NCBI GenBank assembly: GCA_946494015.1
Contig: CAMMBL010000007.1
Coordinates: 1-32,233, forward strand
DNA from: an uncultured Mycoplasmatota bacterium
GTDB lineage: Bacteria > Bacillota_I > Bacilli_A > RF39 > UBA660
Length of the DNA: 32,233 nucleotides
Reading direction: 5' to 3'
In this document: positions 1 through 6,924 of the stretch, one piece after another
How positions within the stretch are numbered: position 1 is the stretch's first letter
Layout: each line of letters opens with the position of its first letter
Notes under the pieces: model-generated
The model's input: only the letters and a program-made list of their open reading frames with translations
Databases searched by the model: none
Told to the model about the DNA's origin: nothing
Made by a program: the position numbers and the translations under genes

Positions 1-77
1 AAACAAAATATGGCTACTCCCATAATATAAACTTTTGAAACATCAGTTTTCATTAACTTCTTTATTTTATACTTCAT
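1..77 (-). CDS. N-terminal fragment of a TasA/SipW-like surface protein, cut by the window edge
   Basis: Only the first 25 codons lie in the window. They translate to MKYKIKKLMKTDVSKVYIMG and continue into a hydrophobic segment, almost identical to the start of the 30247-32072 surface protein. The start is the ATG at 77, behind a purine-rich GGATAGGAG site. By analogy with its paralogue this is a lysine-rich leader plus signal sequence for an exported protein. It lies downstream of serS on the same strand, and I see no hairpin with a U-tract just after serS, so read-through from serS is possible. The rest of the gene is outside the window, so its downstream domains are unknown. Confidence 0.8.
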   Translation of the reverse strand, partial: MKYKIKKLMKTDVSKVYIMGVAIFC

Positions 78-110
78 TTAACTCCTATCCTTTCTTTATT
101 TTACTACATT

Positions 111-140
111 AAAAAGAACAGAATATATCTATCCTGCTCT
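111..140 (-). terminator. Terminator-like hairpin in the leader, upstream of the start codon (left copy)
   Basis: On the minus strand AGAGCAGGATA and TATTCTGTTCT form an 11-bp stem (two G-U pairs) with a 4-nt loop, followed by five T. It lies about 34 nt before the ATG and after the candidate promoter. It could act as an attenuator or could end upstream transcription. Confidence 0.5.
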
Positions 141-167
141 TATTTCATAGTAAAAGAAAGGTACTAG

Positions 168-197
168 ATTATGGCTAAATGCCCCCCCCCCAGGTAA
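168..197 (-). promoter_or_regulatory. Candidate promoter with G10 tract in the -35/-10 spacer (left copy)
   Basis: On the minus strand TTACCT (197-192) is followed by ten G (191-182), then CATTTAGC and CATAAT (173-168), giving an 18-nt spacer. The -35 is weak and the -10 deviates from TATAAT, so this is a candidate only. A homopolymeric G tract inside the spacer is the arrangement of known phase-variable promoters such as neisserial porA. Confidence 0.45.
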
Positions 198-286
198 CTA
201 TTTGTAAACGGGAATCTATCATCTTTCATCTACTCCTTTCTTCTATCTTCTTATAACTTTATGTTAACATATTTTGATATGTTAGT

Positions 287-1579
287 CTATATTTTTTTAC
301 CTGGAGTTATTCTTTCAAGATTACCCATATATGGTCTTAAAACTTCTGGAATTAATACACTTCCATCTTTTTGATAGTTATTTTCAATAACAGCGATTAA
401 ACCTCGTGGTGATGCTACTACAGTATTATTTAAAGTATGGACATAATATGTTCCATTTTCTCCTTTAGTTCTAATACCAAGACGTCTTGCTTGAGCATCT
501 CCTAAAGTAGAACAACTTCCAACTTCAAAATATTTTTGTTGTCTTGGACTCCATGCTTCTACATCACATGATTTAACTTTTAAATCAGCTAAATCTCCAC
601 TACAACATTCTAATTGTCTTACTGGTACATTCATATTTCTAAATACTTCAACTGTATATCTCCACATTTTCTCATACCAGTCCATAGATTCTTCTGGTTT
701 ACATAATACTATCATTTCTTCTTTTTCAAATTGATGAACACGATATAATCCTCTTTCCTCTAAGCCATGAGAACCACCTTCTTTTCTAAAACAAGGTGAA
801 TAAGAAGTTAAAGTAATAGGAAGTTCATCTTCTTTAATTATTTGTCCCTTATAACGGCCAATCATTGAATGTTCACTTGTGCCTATTAAATATAAATCTT
901 CGCCTTCTATTTTATACATCATAGCTTCCATTTCTGGAAATGACATAACTCCTGTAACTACATCACTATGAATCATAAATGGAGGAATACAATAAGTAAA
1001 GCCTTTATCTATCATATAATCTCTTGCATAAGCGATCATAGCTTCATGAAGTCTTGCAATATCTCCTGTTAAATAATAAAATCCTTCCCCAGATGTTCTT
1101 CCCGCTGCTTCTTTATCCATACCATTTAAATTCATTATAATATCAGCATGATATGGTATTTCATACTCTGGAACATATGCTTCTCCAAATCGTTCCTTTT
1201 CAACATTTTCACTGTCATCTTTACCTATAGGAACAGTCTTATCCATTATATTAGGAATTACCATCATTTTTTCTTTTAATTCTTCATTTAATTTCTTTTC
1301 TTCTTCTTCAATAGATACTAACTTGTTATTAATCTCTTTAACTTCTTCTTTTTTCTTATTAGCTTCATCTGCTTTTTTATTTTTCATTAAAATACCAATA
1401 TTACTACTAATTTCATTACGATCTTTTCTTAACTCATCACCTTGTTGTTTTAAAGATCTAATTTTTTCATCTAAAGTAATTACTTCATCTACTAAAGGTA
1501 ATTTTTCATCTTGAAATTTCTTTTTAATATTTTCTTTTACTATCTCTTTGTTTTCTCTTACAAATTTAATATCTAACAT
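287..1579 (-). CDS. serS: Seryl-tRNA synthetase
   Basis: SerRS charges tRNA-Ser with serine in the cytoplasm. The protein is 430 aa from MLDIKFVREN, the usual bacterial length. The N-terminal ~110 residues form the lysine/glutamate-rich coiled-coil tRNA-binding arm. The class II core follows, with motif 2 around FRKEGGSHG and motif 3 near NNTVVASPRGL. The ORF-track start nine codons upstream is rejected because AAGGAGGAATT lies directly before this internal ATG and family proteins start MLDIK. The gene follows a serine T-box leader, so expression should respond to uncharged tRNA-Ser. It is preceded on the same strand by spoVS and followed by the poly-G surface-gene cassette. Confidence 0.97.
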   Translation of the reverse strand: MLDIKFVRENKEIVKENIKKKFQDEKLPLVDEVITLDEKIRSLKQQGDELRKDRNEISSNIGILMKNKKADEANKKKEEVKEINNKLVSIEEEEKKLNEELKEKMMVIPNIMDKTVPIGKDDSENVEKERFGEAYVPEYEIPYHADIIMNLNGMDKEAAGRTSGEGFYYLTGDIARLHEAMIAYARDYMIDKGFTYCIPPFMIHSDVVTGVMSFPEMEAMMYKIEGEDLYLIGTSEHSMIGRYKGQIIKEDELPITLTSYSPCFRKEGGSHGLEERGLYRVHQFEKEEMIVLCKPEESMDWYEKMWRYTVEVFRNMNVPVRQLECCSGDLADLKVKSCDVEAWSPRQQKYFEVGSCSTLGDAQARRLGIRTKGENGTYYVHTLNNTVVASPRGLIAVIENNYQKDGSVLIPEVLRPYMGNLERITPGKKI

Positions 1580-1601
1580 AATTCCTCCTTCTAAGTCGAA
1601 A

Positions 1602-1815
1602 AACAAAAAAAGGATAGCTACTTAAGGAGCCTATATAACTAAAAGGAATATAGAATATAGACGGTGCCATCCTTATTATTTCTTAATTTAGATAACGGTA
1701 ATACCCGGATATAAAATCATCTAAAGAGTAGATAGTTAAGTTTTTTTCATTGTTTCCACCAACCACAATGTCTCTATTAAAAAAAGATCTTAACATTATC
1801 TCTTGTTATCGACTT
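1602..1815 (-). promoter_or_regulatory. T-box riboswitch (serine) controlling serS
   Basis: The minus-strand leader contains the T-box core AAGGATGGCACCGTC. It contains the Stem I element GGTTGGTGGAAAC. It has a specifier loop between helices GTTAAG/CTTAAC and AAGAG/CTCTT. The loop reads TATCTA, giving specifier UCU (serine) at 1732-1730 followed by a purine, which fits serS. Downstream, AAGGATGGC can pair with GCTATCCTT followed by seven T, forming the terminator that overlaps the T-box. Uncharged tRNA-Ser would stabilise the antiterminator and allow read-through into serS. Confidence 0.92.
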
Positions 1816-1821
1816 ATTTAT

Positions 1822-1850
1822 ATTATAGGCATTATTTGTTAATTTTACAA
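1822..1850 (-). promoter_or_regulatory. Sigma-A-type promoter of the serS T-box leader
   Basis: On the minus strand TTGTAA (1850-1845), a 17-nt spacer and a perfect TATAAT (1827-1822) lie just upstream of Stem I, placing the transcript start near 1815. It lies immediately after the spoVS stop. Confidence 0.75.
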
Positions 1851-1858
1851 GTAGTTTT

Positions 1859-2119
1859 TTATTTTGTTTCAATTATTAGTTTTATTGCTGTTCTTTCTTC
1901 TCCATCTATTGCTATATCTGTAAATGCTGGAATACATACTATATTTTTACCTGATGGCGCTAGAAATCCTCTAGCTATGGCTACAGCTTTAATGGCTTGA
2001 TTTAAGGCTCCAGCTCCTACTGCTTGTATTTCGACACTTCCACTTGCCCTAAAAACATTTGCAAGAGCTCCTGCTACTGAATTAGGGTTTGATTTTGATG
2101 AAACTTTTAGTGTTTCCAT
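1859..2119 (-). CDS. spoVS: Stage V sporulation protein S
   Basis: This 86-aa protein (METLKVSSKSNPNSVAGALA...) matches the full length and highly conserved sequence of SpoVS, including the central VGAGALNQAIKAVAIARG and the FTDIAIDGEERTAIKLII tail. SpoVS is a small Alba-like putative nucleic-acid-binding regulator; in Bacillus subtilis its loss affects septation and sporulation. The start is preceded by AAAGGATG at a good distance. It appears to be a single gene between the serS promoter and the 2203-3192 gene. Relatives occur in some non-sporulating bacteria, so alone it does not prove sporulation, but the gerA operon and ylbJ here support it. Confidence 0.95.
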   Translation of the reverse strand: METLKVSSKSNPNSVAGALANVFRASGSVEIQAVGAGALNQAIKAVAIARGFLAPSGKNIVCIPAFTDIAIDGEERTAIKLIIETK

Positions 2120-2182
2120 AATTTATATCATCCTTTCTTTTTTCTAAATTATTGTATGAAGTAAAAGAATAATAAAGAACAA

Positions 2183-2206
2183 AAAAAAGAGTAAATTACT
2201 CTTTAA
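2183..2206 (-). terminator. Intrinsic terminator of the 2203-3192 gene
   Basis: Minus strand AAAGAGTAATTTACTCTTTTTTTT is a perfect hairpin with a T-tract that starts over the gene's stop codon. Confidence 0.8.
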
Positions 2207-3192
2207 AATAAACTTTCTATTTGGGAATTATTATTTTGTTGTTCATTAGTGTCTAAAGTTTCTGGTGTAACAATTGGTGGTGGAGAAACAACTTGTTGAT
2301 TATTAATGTTATTTTCAACATGATTATTTTCATTAGTAGACTGAGTTAAATTTTCTATAGTTGGTATTTTTATTTCTTCTGTTTTTGTTTCATCAACTTT
2401 TGGAGTAATTTCAACAGGCTCAATTTTTGGGGTTTCAACACTTGGCATTTCTACTGTTGAATTTATATTATTAACTGTTGGAATACTTTGAGTATTTTCT
2501 AGTGGATTAGCTCCCCCATATATTGGTCTATGAACATTTGAATCTACTTCTATATTAGATACTATTGGACTTGCTCCCCCATATATTGGTTTTGGTTCTT
2601 CTTTTGGTGGTTCTATAGGTTGAGAAGGTTTAGTATATACTGGTTGTGGCACTTCATTAAGTTGGGGTTGAACTTCAGTTGTTTCCATAGTTGGCGGTGT
2701 TGGTTGTTCATTAGTAATTAATGGTTCCACTTTAGGCATTTCAGGTTGATTATTATTTACATTAGGGGTTGTAATAACTACTGGTTCTTCTTTCTTAGGT
2801 TCAATAGGTTCAACTTGAGATACTACTGTAACTGGTGGAACTGAACTTAAATTTGTTTGATTATTATTTAATTCTTCTACTTTAGGTGTTGTTTGAATAG
2901 AAGCATTATTATTTTCTACTTGATTAATTGGTTGTTCTTGTGCTATTTGACTTGGAACAGTTACTGAAGGTGTTGCTTGTGGCATTGCTTCAGTTGTAAC
3001 TGGAGTATCTACTGAAGGTGTAGCCATGACATTAGCATCATGTTCTGCTTGAACTTCACTTTCCTTTTTAGTCTTTTTATTTCCTGTTGCAATAAAAATA
3101 ATTAATGCTATTAGAAGTAGTAAAACACCTCCAGTAATTAACATACCTGGAATTGATGTAAAAAAACTTAAATCAAAACTTGCTAATATCAT
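2203..3192 (-). CDS. Membrane-anchored low-complexity Pro/Glu/Asn-rich protein, function unknown
   Basis: From MILASFDLSF the protein is 329 aa. Residues ~14-37 are one strong transmembrane helix followed by a lysine-rich stretch (NKKTKKE), which by the positive-inside rule puts the long C-terminal tail in the cytoplasm. The remaining ~290 residues are low-complexity, rich in Pro, Glu, Asn, Thr and Val, with repeated PKVE/PKIEP units and two copies of PIYGGA(S/N)P. No enzymatic domain is visible. The N-out, single-TM, P/Q-rich layout recalls ZipA-like division tethers, but no ZipA C-terminal domain is present, so that is only an architectural resemblance. The ORF-track ATG four codons earlier sits directly on the RBS; the internal ATG has better spacing. 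It is a single-gene unit with its own terminator. Confidence 0.75.
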   Translation of the reverse strand: MILASFDLSFFTSIPGMLITGGVLLLLIALIIFIATGNKKTKKESEVQAEHDANVMATPSVDTPVTTEAMPQATPSVTVPSQIAQEQPINQVENNNASIQTTPKVEELNNNQTNLSSVPPVTVVSQVEPIEPKKEEPVVITTPNVNNNQPEMPKVEPLITNEQPTPPTMETTEVQPQLNEVPQPVYTKPSQPIEPPKEEPKPIYGGASPIVSNIEVDSNVHRPIYGGANPLENTQSIPTVNNINSTVEMPSVETPKIEPVEITPKVDETKTEEIKIPTIENLTQSTNENNHVENNINNQQVVSPPPIVTPETLDTNEQQNNNSQIESLF

Positions 3193-3233
3193 AATAACTT
3201 CCATCTCCCTTATCTTATACTAATTAAATAATA

Positions 3234-3273
3234 ACAAAAAACTATGCAAAAAGCAAATACTTTTTACATAGTT
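3234..3273 (-). terminator. Intrinsic terminator of the GntR-ABC operon
   Basis: Minus strand AACTATG-T-AAAAAG, a short loop, CTTTTT-G-CATAGTT, then a T-run. The stem is 14 bp with one mismatch and lies about 50 bp beyond the permease stop. Confidence 0.75.
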
Positions 3274-3322
3274 AGACAGATATTGTAAAGTGTTATTAGC
3301 TTTAAATAATTATATTTTATTT

Positions 3323-4114
3323 CTATTCAAGATTTAATTTTCTATTTAAAATATAGTTAGTAATTGGCATTATTATAGCAATTATTATTAGAATTAAAAT
3401 AATTAGAATAATAAATAATAAATTAATTGATGCTAGTGGTGTAAAAGTTGCATCTAATTGTTTAACAAAGTCTGGACTTATTATAAAAATAGATGATAGT
3501 GTTAATGCAAAATATATTTCATAAATAATATATAAAACGATATAGGCAATAAAGCTAAATGCTAATTTATTAGTATTTTTTAACTGGCCTATGGCTATAG
3601 ATAAATAACATAAAGATATTTGTGATAAATATGCTACTATAATTAAAATAATACAAAGTATTAACATTAACCACGCATCACTTGTGAAATAAGTAAATAA
3701 AGTATAAAGGTCATTAGTAAAACTTGTCCACTCACCATTACCTATTATTAAAATACAAATAGAAATCATAAAAATAACTGTACTAGAAATAGCTGTTATT
3801 AAAGATGTAAGTACTTTAGATGTTAAAATGGTACTTTTCTTAACTGGTAATGTGTTTACTAAATAAGCTCTTTCACTAGTAAAATCTAAATAAAAATCTC
3901 TAATATTTAAGAAAAATGTTCCTATTAATAGAATCATTAGTATTATGACATAGGCAAATACTACTAGGGCATTTAAAGTTGAAAATAGATTTGACAAATC
4001 ACTTAAATTATTAAAAATAATTGTTAAAATAGTAATAACTAAGGTAATTAGATAAATTGGTAGTAAGGTTTTAAATAAATTTTTTAAATCATATTTTAAT
4101 ACTTTCTTTAGCAT
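3323..4114 (-). CDS. ABC-2 type transporter permease subunit
   Basis: This 263-aa protein has six predicted membrane helices (about 19-39, 52-72, 98-128, 148-175, 180-215, 230-255) and a charged N-terminus MLKKVLKYDLKNLFK. That layout is typical of ABC-2 permeases of small GntR-linked transporters. It overlaps the ATPase gene by 7 bp and would form the membrane channel with it. No substrate can be read from the sequence; YtrA/GntR-linked systems of this kind in Firmicutes usually respond to cell-envelope antibiotics. Last gene of the three-gene operon. Confidence 0.85.
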   Translation of the reverse strand: MLKKVLKYDLKNLFKTLLPIYLITLVITILTIIFNNLSDLSNLFSTLNALVVFAYVIILMILLIGTFFLNIRDFYLDFTSERAYLVNTLPVKKSTILTSKVLTSLITAISSTVIFMISICILIIGNGEWTSFTNDLYTLFTYFTSDAWLMLILCIILIIVAYLSQISLCYLSIAIGQLKNTNKLAFSFIAYIVLYIIYEIYFALTLSSIFIISPDFVKQLDATFTPLASINLLFIILIILILIIIAIIMPITNYILNRKLNLE

Positions 4115-4803
4115 TTAAATTCCTCCCTAAATAAATCATTTATAGACTTGTTGGTTTCTTTTCTAATATTATCTGTACTACCAGTTCTTACTACTTTACC
4201 ATTTTTTAAAAATATTACTTCATCTAATACTTTTTCTAAATCACTAATTAAATGCGTTGAAATTAAAAGACTAGCATCATCATTAAAGTTAGTAAGAATT
4301 GTATCAATGATATAATCTCTTGCAGCTGGATCTATTCCTCCTATTGGTTCATCTAAAATATATAATTTAGCTTTTCTACTCATTACAAGAATTAGTTGAA
4401 CTTTTTCTTTTGTTCCTTTAGACATAGTTTTAAGTTCTTGATTTAAATCAAGATGTAATTTATTTATTAATTCTTTCGCTTTATTTATTCTAAAATCTTC
4501 ATAAAAATCTTTAAAATAGTTAAGTAATTCTAAGACAGTCATATTTTGATTTAAATAATTTTTATCTGGTAAATAAGAAACAATTTTTTTAGTTTCTACT
4601 CCTTTATTTAAACCATCTATTTTAATTGTTCCTCTATCTTCTTTTAATAAATCATTTATTAATTTAATTAAAGTAGTTTTACCACTACCATTTGGCCCTA
4701 ATAGTCCAACTATTTTTCCTTTTTCTATATTAAAAGTAACATCATCTAAAACTTTATTTTTTCCATAGCTTTTAGTAATATGATTAACTTCTAATAAAGC
4801 CAT
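4108..4803 (-). CDS. ABC transporter ATP-binding protein
   Basis: A 231-aa nucleotide-binding subunit. Walker A is GPNGSGKTT near residue 36, the signature region is a degenerate MSKGTKEKVQL near 128, Walker B is LYILDEPIGGID near 147, and the H-loop histidine is in ISTHLISDLE. MSKG in place of LSGG is common in this YtrB/EcsA/NatA-like class. It hydrolyses ATP to drive the 3323-4114 permease. Start and stop overlap tightly with the regulator upstream and the permease downstream, indicating translational coupling. Confidence 0.93.
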   Translation of the reverse strand: MALLEVNHITKSYGKNKVLDDVTFNIEKGKIVGLLGPNGSGKTTLIKLINDLLKEDRGTIKIDGLNKGVETKKIVSYLPDKNYLNQNMTVLELLNYFKDFYEDFRINKAKELINKLHLDLNQELKTMSKGTKEKVQLILVMSRKAKLYILDEPIGGIDPAARDYIIDTILTNFNDDASLLISTHLISDLEKVLDEVIFLKNGKVVRTGSTDNIRKETNKSINDLFREEFKC

Positions 4804-5162
4804 TATAAATCACTCTCCTTAATTATTTTCTTTATTTCTATATTACTATATCCTAATGATTTTAAAGTATTAATAAATTCTTGATATAAATTTTTAGCTA
4901 GTTTGTTCTTTTCTTTTAAAATAAACTCTTTATCATCTATAACATATTTACCATTAGTTCTAACTGTATAAATAAACCCTTCTTCTTCTAAGCTAGTTAA
5001 GGCTTTTTGCATTGTATTAGGATTAACCTGATATTTAAAAGCCAACTCTCTTACTGATGGTATTTTACTAGCTGGTAATAATTTCCCTTTAAATATTTCT
5101 TTTTTTATCAAGTCTTCTAGTTGTAAATAAATTGGTTTATCATTATCAAATGTATATGATAT
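4803..5162 (-). CDS. GntR-family (YtrA-like) transcriptional regulator, likely AUA start
   Basis: The ORF track starts at a TTG inside the winged-helix domain and so truncates the protein. The same frame continues upstream through TFDNDKPIYLQLEDLIKKEI, the conserved YtrA-type N-terminus, giving about 119 aa. The helix-turn-helix is at ~36-60 (KIPSVRELAFKYQVNPNTMQ), followed by a short C-terminal helical part. The AAGGAGGG ribosome site (5169-5174) is six bases before an ATA codon at 5162-5160, and no ATG/GTG/TTG exists between that site and the winged helix. The start is therefore probably AUA, or an ATG lost by mutation or sequencing error. It heads the ABC operon and probably autoregulates it through the adjacent palindrome. 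Confidence 0.85.
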   Translation of the reverse strand: MSYTFDNDKPIYLQLEDLIKKEIFKGKLLPASKIPSVRELAFKYQVNPNTMQKALTSLEEEGFIYTVRTNGKYVIDDKEFILKEKNKLAKNLYQEFINTLKSLGYSNIEIKKIIKESDL

Positions 5163-5178
5163 AAGTATCCCTCCTTTT

Positions 5179-5208
5179 TTGTATTACTTAATTAATACAG
5201 TTATACAA
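5179..5208. promoter_or_regulatory. Palindromic operator of the GntR-ABC operon
   Basis: TTGTATTACT-N10-AGTTATACAA is a 30-bp palindrome with 9 of 10 arm positions matching. It overlaps the -10 box of the operon promoter and lies just before the regulator's RBS. YtrA-family repressors bind such inverted repeats in their own promoters. It is distinct from the divergent promoter at 5247-5275. Confidence 0.7.
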
Positions 5209-5228
5209 TAATTATATGCTAATGTCAA
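5200..5228 (-). promoter_or_regulatory. Promoter of the GntR-ABC operon
   Basis: On the minus strand TTGACA (5228-5223), a 17-nt spacer and TATAAC (5205-5200) give a near-consensus promoter. The -10 lies within one arm of the operator palindrome, so repressor binding would block polymerase. Confidence 0.8.
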
Positions 5229-5246
5229 GTTCTTTTAGTAGTTAAA

Positions 5247-5275
5247 TTGAATAGTTTTTATTTATTATGTATAAT
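5247..5275 (+). promoter_or_regulatory. Promoter of the 524-aa gene
   Basis: TTGAAT (5247-5252), a 17-nt spacer and TATAAT (5270-5275), 30 bp before the start codon. It is divergent from the GntR operon promoter. Confidence 0.7.
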
Positions 5276-5305
5276 ATGTCTTAGAAAATGAAATGAGGCT
5301 TTAAT

Positions 5306-6880
5306 ATGATAGATAACAAATTAAGTAAATATAAGAATTTAGTAGTTAAAGATATTTATAAAAATGGAAATTATGTTTTTATTTCTTTAGATAATGGTCA
5401 AAATATTTTATTAAATGAAAAGAAAATATATGATATTTCAGAATATGATGCATTTTTTGAAGTTATTAATATGAATAATATTAATTATGCTATTTTAAGT
5501 AGGGATTATGATGCTTCTTATGTAATTAATTTAGAAACTAAGAAAGTTGTTTTTAAAGATAAAAATGTTTATCATATAAGTAAAGCTGATGATAAGTGTT
5601 TACATATAATTAGAAATATTGGTGATAATACAATTTATAATATTGAAACAAAAAAATATTTAACAGCGCCTTTAGGTTATGAGTTTGAAAAATCTTTAAA
5701 AAATAATTTATATGTTTTTAAAGAAAAGAATAATAATAAAGGCTTTTTTGACTCTAAAAGATTAATTACTGATTTTAATGGTAACGTTTTGTTAAGAGAT
5801 TTAGAAGGATTACTTAATTTTAGAGATAATCACTTGATAGTAGATAATGATGATATACTTACTATTATTAATTTAAATGATATTGATAATTTGCAAATTA
5901 AAACTGTTAAAAATGATCAGTCTTTACTTGCTAAGCCCCAAATATATGGTGATGGTAAGGTACTTTTGATTAAGGAAAATACAATTAGTCTTTATGACTT
6001 AGATTTAAAGTTAAGAAAAGAAATTAAAGTTGATAATTTAAAAGAAATTATAGATTTAGAGATAGTTGATGTTTTAAAATTACTTATTCCTAGTCAAGAA
6101 AATGATCAAGTTGTAAATAAACATTTATTTATTAATTTAGAAACTGAAAAAAGTCTTTCTCATAGTCGTATTGCCCCTTTTCCTTATTTTAATCCTTCTA
6201 CTTATGTAGGAATGGATTATCTTAATGGTAAAGAACAAAACTTTTATTTTTATGATAAAAATTTTAATTTAATTAGAAAGATTAAAGGATGTAAGTTTGA
6301 TAGTATTGATTGTAATAAAGAATGTATGTTTTGTATAGAAAACAATGGTAGAAAACAAGTACTTAATACAGAAAATGGTCTATTAAAAGATATTTCTTAT
6401 GATTATATTAAATTTCATGTTTTTGAGCCATATGGTTATGGAATTGATTTAGAAAAAGAAAAGATGGATTTCTTTGATTTGAATTTAAATGTAATCATAA
6501 AAGATTTTGACTATAATAAATATAATATAAATATTTTTCAAAATGAATTTAGTTATTTTATTATAAATGATTATTTATGTATTTCTAGCCATATTGTAGA
6601 TTGTTATGGTCAGTCACATTATAGAAGAATAATTGAGCAAAATAAAGGACCATTAATATTTGATAAAGTAGATTGTGATATTTATCCTTTAGATTCTTAT
6701 ATTAAAATAGTGGAAAATGGAGAAAATAAATACTTTAATACAGAAACTGGCCAGTTTACTTCTTTTGCTATTTTGGCACCTATTAATGATGAGGGAAAAA
6801 TAGATTTTACAAAGCTTGATAGTTCATCTTTGATTATTGATCAAAAAATTAAAGTAAAAAAACTAAAAAGACCATTTTAA
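5306..6880 (+). CDS. 524-aa repeat protein, possible divergent WG/beta-propeller fold, function unknown
   Basis: I do not recognise the family. The 524-aa protein has no signal peptide or membrane helix, so it is probably cytoplasmic. It is built almost entirely of short alternating hydrophobic/charged beta-strand segments with recurring phrases such as VINLETKKVV, YNIETKKY, INLETEKS and FNTETGQF, spaced irregularly along the chain. This resembles divergent WG-repeat or other beta-propeller proteins but lacks clear WG dipeptides. There is a cluster of cysteines near residues 330-350 (CKFDSIDCNKECMFC). It has its own promoter, a weak TGAGG ribosome site and a terminator, so it is a monocistron divergent from the ABC operon. 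Confidence 0.75.
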   Translation: MIDNKLSKYKNLVVKDIYKNGNYVFISLDNGQNILLNEKKIYDISEYDAFFEVINMNNINYAILSRDYDASYVINLETKKVVFKDKNVYHISKADDKCLHIIRNIGDNTIYNIETKKYLTAPLGYEFEKSLKNNLYVFKEKNNNKGFFDSKRLITDFNGNVLLRDLEGLLNFRDNHLIVDNDDILTIINLNDIDNLQIKTVKNDQSLLAKPQIYGDGKVLLIKENTISLYDLDLKLRKEIKVDNLKEIIDLEIVDVLKLLIPSQENDQVVNKHLFINLETEKSLSHSRIAPFPYFNPSTYVGMDYLNGKEQNFYFYDKNFNLIRKIKGCKFDSIDCNKECMFCIENNGRKQVLNTENGLLKDISYDYIKFHVFEPYGYGIDLEKEKMDFFDLNLNVIIKDFDYNKYNINIFQNEFSYFIINDYLCISSHIVDCYGQSHYRRIIEQNKGPLIFDKVDCDIYPLDSYIKIVENGENKYFNTETGQFTSFAILAPINDEGKIDFTKLDSSSLIIDQKIKVKKLKRPF

Positions 6881-6900
6881 GATTTCTTTTTAGTTTTTTT
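6856..6900 (+). terminator. Intrinsic terminator after the 524-aa gene
   Basis: AAAAAAACTAAAAAG and CTTTTTAGTTTTTTT form a long stem around the stop codon, ending in a T-run. Confidence 0.75.
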
Positions 6901-6924
6901 AATTTAAAGGTTTTAGGAGCATAG

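Larger units (their letters stand above)
1..212 (-). repeat. Left copy of a conserved 5' cassette (poly-G leader, hairpin, RBS, signal-peptide start)
   Basis: Bases 1-212 align with 31996-32208 in the same orientation with about a dozen substitutions and one single-base indel. The shared block runs from the CCCGTTTAC element (minus strand) through the G10 tract, leader hairpin, RBS and first codons of both surface genes. Similarity stops abruptly upstream of CCCG. Conservation of non-coding sequence as strongly as coding sequence suggests a regulatory cassette spread by duplication or gene conversion. Confidence 0.9.

Noticed and set aside
182-191. Poly-C run as a pure sequencing artefact
   Set aside because: It appears twice with the same length and identical flanks. 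Exact length is still uncertain, since homopolymers are error-prone.
261-283. Hairpin AACATAT/ATATGTT as the serS terminator
   Set aside because: On the serS strand it is not followed by a T-run, so it does not qualify as an intrinsic terminator.
1323-1514. Small plus-strand ORF antisense to serS
   Set aside because: Shadow frame of the serS coiled coil; no RBS and composition of a complementary strand.
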